NCBI RefSeq assembly: GCF_023155855.1
Contig: NZ_JAKNUT010000003.1
Span: 1-64,000 of the forward strand
DNA from: Microbacterium aoyamense
GTDB taxonomy: Bacteria; Actinomycetota; Actinomycetes; Actinomycetales; Microbacteriaceae
DNA: 64,000 nucleotides
Direction of reading: 5' to 3'
Below the pieces are notes generated by a model. It was not told the DNA's origin. It saw only the letters and a program-made list of their open reading frames with translations, and did not search any database. A program made the position numbers and the translations under genes. Numbering within the stretch: position 1 is the first letter of the stretch; each line of letters begins with the position of its first letter. Of this stretch, positions 49,391-59,250 are shown one piece after another.

Positions 49391-50632
49391 ATGACCTCCT
49401 TCCCCGATGAATTCCTTTGGGGTGCCTCGACTGCGCCCCACCAGATCGAAGGCAACAACACCAACAGTGACTGGTGGGCCCGCGAAGGCATGATGCCCGG
49501 CATGGAGCTCAGTGGTGACGCCGTCGACAGCTACCACCGGTACTCCGAAGACATCGCCCTGCTCGCTCGAGCGGGCCTCAACACTTACCGCTTCGGGATC
49601 GAGTGGGCGAGGATCGAGCCGCGTCAGGGCAGTTTCTCGCGCGCAGAACTGGCCCACTATCGGCGCATGATCGACGCGTGCCTGGCCGCGGGGGTCACGC
49701 CGGTCGTCACCCTGAATCACTTCAGCGTTCCTGCGTGGTTCGCGCAGGATGGCGGTTGGGCTTCGCCCCAGGCGGTGGAGCGCTTCAGCGCCTACGTCGA
49801 GAAGGTGACGGAGATCCTCGACGGGGTGGAATGGGTCGTCACCATCAACGAGCCGAACATGCTCGCGATGATGACCATGGTGATGGAGGCCATGCGATCG
49901 GGCGCTGCCCCCGACTGGCAGAGCCCGACGGTCGAGGCAGACTCCGACCGGGATCGCATCGCCGCCGCTCTGCCGGTGCCCACCGTCAGTCACGCTGCAC
50001 CACTGATCGCCGCGCATCACGCCGCACGCGACATCCTCCGCGCGCGCACGTCGGCGAAGGTGGGGTGGTCGATCGCCAACGGCGCGTTCTATGCCGATCC
50101 GCAGGACGAGCAGAAGCTTGTCGAAGTTCGCTACGCCTACGAAGACGTCTACCTCGAGGCATCCCGCGGCGACGACTTCGTCGGCGTGCAGTCCTACTCA
50201 GCGCAGCGTGTCGATCAGAACGGGCTCGTGCCTCATCCCGATCATCCCGACAACACCATGGTGGGCACCGCGTATCGCCCCGACGCACTTGCGACCGCCG
50301 TCCGCCACGCCGCCGCCGTCTCAGGCGTGCCCGTGCTGGTGACCGAGAACGGCATCGCCACACCCGATGACACGCGGCGCGTCGCCTACACCGCAGAGGC
50401 CCTCCTGCACCTCGAAGAGGCCATGCGCGAAGGCGTGGACGTCCGCGGATACCTCCATTGGTCGCTGCTGGACAACTACGAGTGGGGTCACTGGGGGCCG
50501 ACTTTCGGTCTCATCGCCGTCGACCGCGAATCGTTCGTGCGCACACCGAAACCGAGCCTGGCCTGGCTGGGTGCGATCGCGCACAGCAACGGTGCCGAAC
50601 TTTCCACCACCGCTGAAGAGGCGCAGATCTGA
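49391..50632 (+). CDS. Glycoside hydrolase family 1 beta-glucosidase
   Basis: This 413-residue GH1 enzyme has an N-terminal FLWGASTAPHQIEG, the acid/base E154 in TINEPN and the nucleophile E319 in VTENGIA, then a GYLHWSLLDNYEW sugar-binding segment. Retaining beta-glycosidase with no signal peptide, so it acts on imported sugar in the cytoplasm. The size is slightly shorter than typical GH1 (about 450). Substrate is a beta-glucoside or beta-galactoside. Confidence 0.9.
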   Translation: MTSFPDEFLWGASTAPHQIEGNNTNSDWWAREGMMPGMELSGDAVDSYHRYSEDIALLARAGLNTYRFGIEWARIEPRQGSFSRAELAHYRRMIDACLAAGVTPVVTLNHFSVPAWFAQDGGWASPQAVERFSAYVEKVTEILDGVEWVVTINEPNMLAMMTMVMEAMRSGAAPDWQSPTVEADSDRDRIAAALPVPTVSHAAPLIAAHHAARDILRARTSAKVGWSIANGAFYADPQDEQKLVEVRYAYEDVYLEASRGDDFVGVQSYSAQRVDQNGLVPHPDHPDNTMVGTAYRPDALATAVRHAAAVSGVPVLVTENGIATPDDTRRVAYTAEALLHLEEAMREGVDVRGYLHWSLLDNYEWGHWGPTFGLIAVDRESFVRTPKPSLAWLGAIAHSNGAELSTTAEEAQI

Positions 50633-50635
50633 ACC

Positions 50636-53092
50636 ATGAGCACCACCCGATTCCACGATGGCTGGACTTTCACACGCACGCCGGAGGGTGACGCAGCTCC
50701 GGTCTTCCTCCCGCACGACGCGATGATCGGCGAAGAGCGGGCGGCGGATGCTGCGACCGAGGGTCACGGCGGCTTCTTCCCCGGCGGCACCTATCGGTAC
50801 ACCAAGACGTGGCACGTTCCAGCCGATGCCGCGACCACCCGATACTCGCTTCTGTTCGAGGGTGTGCAGGGAGACACCCGCGTCCTGCTCGACGGTCTCG
50901 AGGTCGCCGCCTGCCGAAACGGCTACCGGGAGTTCGCCGCACCCCTCACCGGCGCCCGACCGGACGCGGATGCCCTGATAGAGGTGCTGGTCGACAAGTC
51001 CGACGTGCCGACCGACCGCTGGTACAGCGGCGCCGGCATCTACCGACCGGTGTGGCTCGAGGCGGTCGGAGCGGCGCGGATCGCCCGCGACGGCCTCCGG
51101 ATCGTCACCGTCACAGCCGGCGAGGATGCCGAGGTCGACGTGTTCATAGACGTCGACGGCATCGATGACCGTGGTGCCGTGGCCACCCTGGAGCTCTCGC
51201 TCGACGGCGCGCTCGTCGTGGAGGCGGAGACGCCGATCCTCGCGACCGGACACGGAGAACTTCGTGTCACCGTGCCGGCTGCACGACTGTGGTCAGCTGA
51301 ATCCCCCACGCTTTACGACGTCAGGGTGGCGCTCGTGTCCGATGGTGTGACACGGGATGAGCGATCCTCGCGCATCGGCCTGCGTACGATCGCCATCGAC
51401 CCGCAACACGGCCTGCGCATCAACGGCCGCAGCGTGCTGCTGCGCGGGGCTGCGGTGCACCATGACAACGGCATCCTCGGCGCTGCCACCTACGCCGGTG
51501 CCGAGCACCGCCGCGCTCGCGCGCTGAAAGATGCCGGCTACAACGCGATCCGCAGCGCTCACAACCCGTTGTCGCGCCACTTCCTCGACGCCTGCGACGA
51601 ACTCGGACTCTACGTCATGGATGAGCTCACCGACGTGTGGTTCGCGCGCAAGACGGCCAGCGACGGTTCTGCCCGCTTCCGTGACGAGTGGCGCGAGGAT
51701 GCCGACTCGATGATCGCGAAGGACCGCAACCGGCCCTCGGTGATCATGTACTCGATCGGCAACGAGATCGCCGAAGCCGCCACCGCCGAAGGCGCAGCAC
51801 TGGCCCGCGACATCCACGCGTACGTTCACGACGCCGACCCGACCAGGCCCACGACCCTCGCTGTCAATCCTCTCCTGGCGATGATGTCGACGAAGGCGGC
51901 GGCAGCGAAGGCCAAGGCCGCAGCCAAGGGCGGTACCGACGGGAGCGGAGAGAGCGCACCGCCCGAGCGAAAAGAGGCGACGAGCACGGCGGCGAACATG
52001 ATCACCGCCAAGCTGGGTCGGCTGATGGTGGGCGCCTCACTGCTCCCCGCTGCAGACAAAGCCACGCGGGACGCCTTCGCGGCGGTCGACATCGCCGGAT
52101 ACAACTACGCGTACGCCAGCTACCCCGGCGCCCGCAGGCGCTACCCGGATCGGGTGATCGTCGGCACCGAGTCCATGCCCGGCGACCTCCCCGCGATCTG
52201 GAAGCGCGTCACGAAGGTTCCCGGTGTCATCGGCGACTTCAATTGGACCGGATGGGACTACCTGGGCGAAGTCGGCCTCGGCTACTGGAGCTACGGAGAC
52301 GAGGTCGGCGGCATCAGCAAGCCCTACCCAGGCATCCTCGCCGGCGCCGGCGTCTTCGACATCACCGGCAACCCAGGCGCTCTTCTGCACCTAGCCCAGG
52401 CCGTCTGGCAGATCACGGAATCGCCCGGCATCGCCGTGCGGCCGCTGGACAAGGTGGCACAGCGCGCGAACAAGACCCCCTGGTTGTCGACCGACGCAGT
52501 GTCGAGCTGGTCGTGGGGAGCATTGCGCGGTACGGCTGAGATCGAGGTCTACTCCCATGCCGATCACGTCGAGCTGCTGCTCAACGGACGCTCCCTGGGG
52601 CGTAAGCGCGCCGGAGCGGCGAAGTCCTTCGTCGCCCGGTTCCGCACGTCGTATGAGCCTGGTGAACTGACGGCTGTCGCCTACCGCGCCGGCGCCGAGA
52701 TCGGGCGGTCGACCTTGCGCAGCGCTTCGTCTGTGGCGCTTCACCTCCGTGCCGACGAGTCCGCTGGAGTGGACGAACTGACCTTCGTCCAGATCGAACT
52801 CGGCGACCCTGAGGGCACTGTCGACTCGGCGACGACCGACGTCATCACCGTGTCGATCGACGGGCCGGGCGAGCTGGCCGGGCTTGGAAGCGCCCGACCC
52901 GTCACCGACGAGAGCTACTCCAGCGCGACGCACACGACCTTCCGAGGGCGGGCGCTCGCCGCGATCCGCCGCACGGCCGACGTCGGTGAGATCGTGGTGA
53001 CCGCCCGCAGCACGCATCACGGCGACGCGACGGTCATCCTCTCGCCCGCAGCTCGTCCCAACCCATTGAATGCCGCGGGGATTCTGACGTGA
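50636..53092 (+). CDS. Glycoside hydrolase family 2 (beta-galactosidase-like)
   Basis: This 818-residue GH2 has an N-terminal sugar-binding jelly roll (GGTYRYTKTWHVP; DRWYSGAGIYRPVWLE), an immunoglobulin-like domain, then the TIM barrel with acid/base E377 in IGNEIAE and nucleophile E512 in VGTESMP, followed by C-terminal beta domains. About residues 420-450 are Ala/Lys/Gly/Ser-rich and look like a disordered insertion (AAAAKAKAAAKGGTDGSGES). It releases beta-linked galactosyl, glucuronosyl or mannosyl residues; the specificity cannot be read. It starts four bases after the GH1 gene and overlaps the GH3 start (GTGA). Confidence 0.85.
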   Translation: MSTTRFHDGWTFTRTPEGDAAPVFLPHDAMIGEERAADAATEGHGGFFPGGTYRYTKTWHVPADAATTRYSLLFEGVQGDTRVLLDGLEVAACRNGYREFAAPLTGARPDADALIEVLVDKSDVPTDRWYSGAGIYRPVWLEAVGAARIARDGLRIVTVTAGEDAEVDVFIDVDGIDDRGAVATLELSLDGALVVEAETPILATGHGELRVTVPAARLWSAESPTLYDVRVALVSDGVTRDERSSRIGLRTIAIDPQHGLRINGRSVLLRGAAVHHDNGILGAATYAGAEHRRARALKDAGYNAIRSAHNPLSRHFLDACDELGLYVMDELTDVWFARKTASDGSARFRDEWREDADSMIAKDRNRPSVIMYSIGNEIAEAATAEGAALARDIHAYVHDADPTRPTTLAVNPLLAMMSTKAAAAKAKAAAKGGTDGSGESAPPERKEATSTAANMITAKLGRLMVGASLLPAADKATRDAFAAVDIAGYNYAYASYPGARRRYPDRVIVGTESMPGDLPAIWKRVTKVPGVIGDFNWTGWDYLGEVGLGYWSYGDEVGGISKPYPGILAGAGVFDITGNPGALLHLAQAVWQITESPGIAVRPLDKVAQRANKTPWLSTDAVSSWSWGALRGTAEIEVYSHADHVELLLNGRSLGRKRAGAAKSFVARFRTSYEPGELTAVAYRAGAEIGRSTLRSASSVALHLRADESAGVDELTFVQIELGDPEGTVDSATTDVITVSIDGPGELAGLGSARPVTDESYSSATHTTFRGRALAAIRRTADVGEIVVTARSTHHGDATVILSPAARPNPLNAAGILT

Positions 53093-55311
53093 CGACGCTC
53101 GAAGAACAGGCAGCGCTCGGCAGCGGAGCGTCTTTCTGGAAGACGAAAGGCGCTCCCGGCCTCCCGGGTATCGTGCTCTCGGACGGCCCGCACGGCGTGC
53201 GTGCCCAAGACGCAGCGGTTGACCACGTCGGTATCGCCCCCAGTCAGCCCGCCACCTGCTTCCCGCCTGCAGCCGGACTCGCGCAGTCGTGGGACCCCGA
53301 CCTCGTCGCGCGCGTCGGTCGGGCACTGGCGGCGGAGGCGAGAGAGTACGGCGTCGGTGTACTGCTCGGCCCCGGGATCAACATCAAGCGCGACCCTCGT
53401 GCGGGGCGCAACTTCGAGTACTTCTCCGAAGACCCACATCTGACGGGGGTGCTCGGCGCTGCGTGGGTCACGGGTCTGCAGTCGGGAGGTGTCGGAGCCT
53501 CGGTGAAGCATTTCGCCGCGAACAACTCCGAGACCGACCGGATGCGGTCCGACTCGGTGGTCGACGAGCGCACGCTGCGCGAGATCTACCTGCGCGGTTT
53601 CGAGAAGGTCGTCCGCGAGGCGAAGCCGTGGACCGTGATGGCGGCGTACAACCGGGTGAACGGCGAGTACGCCTGCGAGAATCGTTGGTTGCTGACGGAT
53701 GTCCTGCGCAGTGAATGGGGCTTCGACGGGGTGGTCCTCAGCGACTGGGGTGCCGTCGACGATCGCGTCTCCTCGGTGGCAGCCGGCATGGATCTCGAGA
53801 TGCCCGGTGGCCACGCCGTATCCGATAGCGCGGTGGTCACGGCCGTCGAGGCAGGGGTCCTGGATGCCGCGGACGTTGCGAAGGCCGCTGCGAACGTGAC
53901 CCGCCTCCTCGAGCATTCGCGGGATGCCTCGGCAACCCGCGCTCCGGCCGTTGATTTCGACGCCCATCACGCACTCGCACGCGAGGCCGCCGCACGCAGC
54001 ACGGTGCTGCTCAAGAACGACGGCGGTCTCCTGCCCCTGGCCCCACACGGACGCATCGTCGTCATCGGCGAGTTCGCTCGAGCGCCCCGGTTCCAGGGCG
54101 GCGGCAGCTCGCACGTCAATGCGATCCGTGTCGATATCCCGTTCGACGAGATCCGGGAGCTCGCGCCCGCAGCCGAACTCACCTTCGCCGCAGGCTTCGG
54201 TGTGTCGGGCGACGCCGCCGCGCTGCGTGAGGAGGCTGTCATCGCGGCGCGCGCGTCGGACGCGGCGATCGTGTTCCTCGGCCTGGGCGAGCACGACGAG
54301 TCTGAAGGCTTCGACCGCGCCGACATCGAGATCCCGGGTGACCAGATCGAACTCCTCCGTGCCGTCGTCGCCGCTCAACCTCGCACTGTGGTCGTTCTCA
54401 GTCACGGTGGCGTGGTTCGCCTGGCTGAGATCGAGCGGTCGGCTCCCGCGATCGTGGACGGTGCCTTGGGCGGCCAGGCGTTCGGTGGAGGCGTCGCCGA
54501 CGTGCTCTTCGGTGTCGTGAATCCGTCGGGCCGTACCAGCGAGACCGTTCCGCAGCGTCTCGAAGACGTCCCGGCATTCCTGTCCTTCCCCGGGGGCGGG
54601 TCCGAGGTGCGCTACACCGAAGGAGTCTTCGTCGGCTACCGGTGGTACGACGCGCGCGATCTGAACGTCACATTCCCTTTCGGCCACGGACTGTCCTACA
54701 CATCCTTCGCCTACCGGGATCTCGCTGTCGACGTTGTCGACGGTGCCTTGCGTGTTGCGGTCACCGTCGACAACACCGGTGCTCGGGACGGACGCGAAGT
54801 CATCCAGGTATACGTCGGCAAGCAAGGATCCGGCATTCCCCGTGCACCTCGTGAGTTGAAGGCCTTCGCGCACATCGCGATCGCCGCCGGTGCATCCGAG
54901 ACAGTCGTCTTCGACATTCCGCGCGCCGACCTCGCCTACTGGGACGAGAGCGTCTCGGCATGGGTCGTTGAAGACGGTGACCACGACGTATCGGTCGGGG
55001 CATCGAGTCGCGACATCCGCGTCACAGGTGGTGCGGAGCTCGTCGGCGATGACATCCCTCGCCCGTTGACCGAGCGATCGACGCTCGGAGAGCTGATGCA
55101 GCATCCCGTCGCCGGCCCGATGATCGCCTCGATGGGGGCGCGCCAGACCAGCCACGGGGCGAGCAACGACGATGCGATGGGCAGTGATACGGCGAAGATG
55201 ATGGCGCAGATTCCCCTCAATCGCATGATCGCGTTCAGCGGCGGGCAGATCGGCCAGGAACAGATTGCCGGACTACTGGCGATGGCCGACGCCGACGGGA
55301 GCGGGCAGTGA
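53089..55311 (+). CDS. Glycoside hydrolase family 3 beta-glycosidase with C-terminal extra module
   Basis: This 740-residue GH3 has the nucleophile D219 in GVVLSDWGAVDDR, a KHFAANNSE region and the second domain (GLGEHDESEGFDR), then a fibronectin-III-like domain (YTSFAYRDLAVD). After about residue 660 it carries a 77-residue module starting STLGELMQHP and ending in a SGGQIG segment, similar to modules at the C-terminus of the next protein and the N-terminus of the SDR at 57789. GTG start overlaps the GH2 stop. No signal peptide, so it is intracellular. Confidence 0.85.
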   Translation: MTTLEEQAALGSGASFWKTKGAPGLPGIVLSDGPHGVRAQDAAVDHVGIAPSQPATCFPPAAGLAQSWDPDLVARVGRALAAEAREYGVGVLLGPGINIKRDPRAGRNFEYFSEDPHLTGVLGAAWVTGLQSGGVGASVKHFAANNSETDRMRSDSVVDERTLREIYLRGFEKVVREAKPWTVMAAYNRVNGEYACENRWLLTDVLRSEWGFDGVVLSDWGAVDDRVSSVAAGMDLEMPGGHAVSDSAVVTAVEAGVLDAADVAKAAANVTRLLEHSRDASATRAPAVDFDAHHALAREAAARSTVLLKNDGGLLPLAPHGRIVVIGEFARAPRFQGGGSSHVNAIRVDIPFDEIRELAPAAELTFAAGFGVSGDAAALREEAVIAARASDAAIVFLGLGEHDESEGFDRADIEIPGDQIELLRAVVAAQPRTVVVLSHGGVVRLAEIERSAPAIVDGALGGQAFGGGVADVLFGVVNPSGRTSETVPQRLEDVPAFLSFPGGGSEVRYTEGVFVGYRWYDARDLNVTFPFGHGLSYTSFAYRDLAVDVVDGALRVAVTVDNTGARDGREVIQVYVGKQGSGIPRAPRELKAFAHIAIAAGASETVVFDIPRADLAYWDESVSAWVVEDGDHDVSVGASSRDIRVTGGAELVGDDIPRPLTERSTLGELMQHPVAGPMIASMGARQTSHGASNDDAMGSDTAKMMAQIPLNRMIAFSGGQIGQEQIAGLLAMADADGSGQ

Positions 55312-57728
55312 CCGCCGAAGAGAACGAAGTGAGGAAGGATGCCGAGGCGGTCGATCGGGCAGCCGTCGTCGCCCGGCACAGAGTGATCCTGGATTGCGCG
55401 GACCCCGAGAACGTTGTGTCGCTGGGCAACGGTGACTTCGCCTTCAACGCCGACCTCACCGGCATGCAGACCTTCACCGCGTTCCACGACCCGGTCGTCG
55501 GCCAGCGTGAGGGCCGGACGGTCGTGAACACGGCGACGATGACGTCGTGGGGGTGGCACTCGATGCCCAATCCGTATGGCTACGCCCTCGCTGACGCGAT
55601 GACGACGTACGAGACGGCCCGCGGCCCGGTCAGCTACCCCGACAAGCACGACATGATGGGCGCGATGGCGGGACAGGTGAGCGAGGACTTCCTGCCCGGT
55701 GCGTGGCTGAACGCGAACCCGCAGCGTCTCGACCTCGGCCGGATCGGCCTCGAGTTGCGCAGCGATCCGGGAGCAGACTGCGAGACCGACCCGGACGTGC
55801 TGGCCGAGCCCCGGCAGGAGCTCGACCTGTGGACCGGTGTGCTCACGAGCGAGTTCACGTACGCGGGCGAGCGGGTGCGGGTCGAAACCGTCGGCGCCGC
55901 AGACGGTGCGGTCGTCGGGTTCCGCATCGGAACCGGTCTTCTCGAGACCGGAAGAGCGAAGGTCGTGATCCGCTTCCCGTACGCGAGCGATGCGTTCTTC
56001 GCCACGGACGACTGGTCTGCCGTCGACGCGCACCGCAGCGATCTGACCTCCGAGGCTGACGGGACGGGCCGCATCAGCAGGACCCTCGACGAGACCCGAT
56101 ACGTCACCGACATCTCCGTGACCGACGGCTCGGTCGTCAGCGGCGACTCCGCCCACCACTTCGTGCTCGAGACCTCGGCAGAGCAGATCGACGTCGTCGT
56201 CCGCTTCTCGACCACCGACGACGACGAGCCGATGCCGTCGTTCGACGAGGTTCGCACATCATCCGTCGAATCCTGGGAGGCGTTCTGGCTCAGCGGTGCG
56301 GCGATCGACCTCTCAGGCAGCACCGACCCGCGCGCGCCCGAACTCGAACGCCGCGTCGTCCTGTCGCAGTACCTCACTCGCGTTCACTCCGCAGGTCACC
56401 TGCCTCCGGCGGAGACGGGCCTGGTCACCAACTCGTGGCAGGGGAAGTTCCACCTCGAGATGCACCTCTGGCACGGCGCGCACTTCGCAGCGTGGGGGCG
56501 ACCGGATCTTCTCGAACGCAGCCTTGCGTGGTACCGCACGATCCTCGAACAGGCACGCGAGACGGCCGCCCGTCAGAATTACCCGGGCGCCAGATGGCCC
56601 AAGCAGACCGGCCCCGCAGGGGAGGAGTCGCCCAGTGACATCGGATCCCTGCTCGCCTGGCAACAGCCCCACATCCTCCACCTGCTCGAATCGGTGTGGA
56701 GCGCGTCGTCGGACTTCGACCGGCGGCGGCTGCTGGACGATTACGCAGAGATCGTATGCGAGACGGCGACCTTCATGGCAGCGTTCGCAGAGGAGCGTGC
56801 GGGCGCCTTCCATCTCGGCCCGCCGATCATGCCGGCGCAGGAGTTCTACGACCCCCGTGCGACGACGGACCCGACGTTCGAACTCGCCTACTGGTGGTGG
56901 GGGCTCGAGATCGCCCAGCGGTGGCGAGAACGTGCGGGCCTCGCGCGAGACGACCACTGGGCCCGTGTGCAGGATGGACTCGACGCACCGTACGTGGATG
57001 GAGGCCGCTATGCCGCGGTCGCGTCGAGGGAACCGCTCCGACGAGACGACCACCCATCTCTGCTGATGGCCCTGGGTGTCGTCCCAGACACCCCGCTCAT
57101 CGATCCTGAGATCATGCGCGCGACGTTGGCCGACGTCTGGGACTCGTGGGAATGGCCGACGGCGTGGGGGTGGGACTTCCCTGCAATGGCGATGACTGCC
57201 GCGCGTTTGGATGAGCCGTCACTCGCCCTCGACGCGCTCCTGCGACCCGAGAGCAAGAACCGGTTCACCGCGGTGGGCCACAATCCGCAGATGGGGAGCG
57301 TGCTCCCTCTCTACCTGCCGGCCAATGGTGGGCTCCTGCTCGCCGTCGCACTGCTGGCCGAAGCGGGCTGCTTCGATGCTTCTGGATGGCACGCGACGCA
57401 TGAGGGCTTCGTCCCCGCGACTCAAGGCGTCGGATTCGACGCACGTCGCACCCGCCGGGAACCGCCGCGTGAACCCGCCGCACCCGACGCGTCGCTCCCG
57501 CTATCGGCTGAGTCGACGATCGGCGAGTGGCTCGATCACCCCGTGGGGGGCGTGATCCTCGAAGGTCTCCTGTCGCGATCGGGCGCCACATCGTCGAGCC
57601 TGTCACCGTTGCGCGGCGCTCCCCTCACCCAACTGGTCGCGATGAGCGGCGGCGCCCTGAACGAATCGATGATCGACGGCTTGGTCGAGGCCGCCCATGC
57701 AGTCGCCGCGGCTGAACCTGCACTCTGA
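55308..57728 (+). CDS. Six-hairpin (alpha/alpha)6-barrel glycosidase-like protein with C-terminal extra module
   Basis: This 806-residue protein has an N-terminal beta-sandwich (GNGDFAFNADLTGMQTF) and a C-terminal (alpha/alpha)6 helical barrel (WQGKFHLEMHLWHGAHFAAW, NYPGARWPKQTGP), in the style of GH65/GH95-like enzymes. I cannot name the GH family. The catalytic glutamate is probably in the KFHLEMHLWH region, by analogy. The last 70 residues carry the shared module STIGEWLDHP...MSGGALNESMIDGLV. The GTG start overlaps the GH3 stop (GTGA). Confidence 0.65.
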   Translation: MTAEENEVRKDAEAVDRAAVVARHRVILDCADPENVVSLGNGDFAFNADLTGMQTFTAFHDPVVGQREGRTVVNTATMTSWGWHSMPNPYGYALADAMTTYETARGPVSYPDKHDMMGAMAGQVSEDFLPGAWLNANPQRLDLGRIGLELRSDPGADCETDPDVLAEPRQELDLWTGVLTSEFTYAGERVRVETVGAADGAVVGFRIGTGLLETGRAKVVIRFPYASDAFFATDDWSAVDAHRSDLTSEADGTGRISRTLDETRYVTDISVTDGSVVSGDSAHHFVLETSAEQIDVVVRFSTTDDDEPMPSFDEVRTSSVESWEAFWLSGAAIDLSGSTDPRAPELERRVVLSQYLTRVHSAGHLPPAETGLVTNSWQGKFHLEMHLWHGAHFAAWGRPDLLERSLAWYRTILEQARETAARQNYPGARWPKQTGPAGEESPSDIGSLLAWQQPHILHLLESVWSASSDFDRRRLLDDYAEIVCETATFMAAFAEERAGAFHLGPPIMPAQEFYDPRATTDPTFELAYWWWGLEIAQRWRERAGLARDDHWARVQDGLDAPYVDGGRYAAVASREPLRRDDHPSLLMALGVVPDTPLIDPEIMRATLADVWDSWEWPTAWGWDFPAMAMTAARLDEPSLALDALLRPESKNRFTAVGHNPQMGSVLPLYLPANGGLLLAVALLAEAGCFDASGWHATHEGFVPATQGVGFDARRTRREPPREPAAPDASLPLSAESTIGEWLDHPVGGVILEGLLSRSGATSSSLSPLRGAPLTQLVAMSGGALNESMIDGLVEAAHAVAAAEPAL

Positions 57729-57788
57729 GCGCGACCTCGCGATCGGCCACCGACCACTGCACCTATCCGAGCTCAAAGAAGGACGAGT

Positions 57789-58796
57789 ATGACTGACCAG
57801 ATCACCCCCATCGACGCAGAGAGCACGATCGGAGAATGGATGCGGCATCCGGCCGGTGTCCGGATCATCGCCGGCATGGCCGCTCAAGGGGGAATCTCCG
57901 ACAGTGCGCTCCGGCTTGCACGCAACGTACCGCTGAGCCGATTCCTGAGCGCGGGCGGCCCCTTGCCTGATGGGATGATCGACCACCTTGTCTCCCAGGC
58001 CAACGGAGGAGAGGCGCCGGACGATGTCGCCCACACGTCCTGGACCGAAGTCGTCACCCGCGGTCGATTCGACGGACAGACTGTCATCGTCACCGGCGCC
58101 GCATCCGGCATCGGACGCGCGGTCGCGTCGCGCATCGCACGCGAGGGCGGTCGCGTCGTCGCGGTCGATCTGTCCGAGGACCGTCTGGCTGAGTTCGCCG
58201 CCAGTATCCCCGAGGCCGAGATCGTCCCCGTCGCCGGCGACATCACCTCGGACGAGAGCATCCGTCGAATCGTCGATGCGGCAGGAGCACGCATCGATGG
58301 GCTGGCGAATGTCGCCGGACTTCTCGATGACTTCAGCCCCATCCACGAGGTGTCCGACGAAACCCTCGAGCGGGTCTTCAACGTCAACGTCTTCGGCCTC
58401 ATCAAACTCACTCGCGCCGTAGTCCCGTTCATGATCGATCAGAAGCAGGGATCCATCGTGAACATCGCGTCCGAAGCGGCGCTGCGTGGCTCGTCCGCGG
58501 GACTCGCGTACACCGCGTCGAAGAACGCCGTCGTGGGCATCACCAAGAACACCGCGTACATGTACGAGCGGTACAACATCCGCATCAACGCTGTCGCCCC
58601 CGGAGGCACCCTCACGGGGATGCGCCCCGGCGCAGTGAGCGCGTTCGGTCAGGCACGCCTCGATGAGCACATCGCCGACGCCCCGCTCGCATTGCCGGAA
58701 GCCCTTGCCGCGTCGATCACCTTCCTGCTCAGCCGGGACGGGATCAACATCAACGGCGCCGTGCTGCCCAGTGACGGAGGTGAGTCCGTCTACTGA
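57789..58796 (+). CDS. SDR with N-terminal extra module
   Basis: This 335-residue protein is an SDR (TGAASGIGRAVASR at about residue 96, NVAGLLD, YTASKN, C-terminal SDGGES) preceded by about 65 residues that resemble the C-terminal modules of the two upstream glycosidases (STIGEWMRHPAG at residue 12, PLSRFL, GGPLPDGMIDHLV). An N-terminal 70-90 residue addition is unusual for an SDR. It may oxidise the sugar or aglycone released upstream. It follows the six-hairpin glycosidase by 60 bases with GAAGGACGAGT before the ATG. Confidence 0.75.
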   Translation: MTDQITPIDAESTIGEWMRHPAGVRIIAGMAAQGGISDSALRLARNVPLSRFLSAGGPLPDGMIDHLVSQANGGEAPDDVAHTSWTEVVTRGRFDGQTVIVTGAASGIGRAVASRIAREGGRVVAVDLSEDRLAEFAASIPEAEIVPVAGDITSDESIRRIVDAAGARIDGLANVAGLLDDFSPIHEVSDETLERVFNVNVFGLIKLTRAVVPFMIDQKQGSIVNIASEAALRGSSAGLAYTASKNAVVGITKNTAYMYERYNIRINAVAPGGTLTGMRPGAVSAFGQARLDEHIADAPLALPEALAASITFLLSRDGININGAVLPSDGGESVY

Positions 58797-58871
58797 TCCC
58801 GTGCGTCGTCGCGGTCGCGCTCGGCGGGGTACGCGGCCGTGGGGTGATCGGGCAACATCAACAGCCCGCAC

Positions 58872-58890
58872 CGATCCGCCGCACGGATCG
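58872..58890 (+). terminator. Candidate terminator hairpin after the glycoside operon
   Basis: CGATCCG (58872-58878) pairs exactly with CGGATCG (58884-58890) around a five-base loop, 76 bases after the SDR stop. There is no T-tract. It may end the glycoside operon. Confidence 0.35.
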
Positions 58891-59250
58891 CGTCGTGCCT
58901 CGCAGGCCGAGGACTACTGCGTTTGTCAGGCGCCGCGTTCGCGTGTGACCGACGGTGCCGGCGACGCTACGGCTGCGCGGCCGGATGCGGGGTCGGTCCT
59001 GTCGACGATCAACGACGTCCTCACCGTCACCCTGAACGATCCTCATGCTTCCCGCCGGAATCGCTCATGGACTCCGAGCTGTATCTCACCCCTTGTCGTG
59101 CAGGAGTCCGTCGCGCGACTCGACGACCCAGGTCGGATCGGCCGCGCGCGCTCGTGCGTGCGCAGAACCTGAGGAAGCCCGCGCGGATCCTGAGCGAACC
59201 TCGGCTTTCGTCAAAGGTCGCGCGAGGGATGCCTTCCTACTGTCGAGGAC
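58891..59250. other. Region without a supported gene before the epimerase
   Basis: This 360-base stretch holds only short frames without recognised motifs. Some run into the following gene in other frames. It probably contains the promoter of the epimerase/glycosyltransferase pair; I see no clear -10/-35. Confidence 0.4.
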
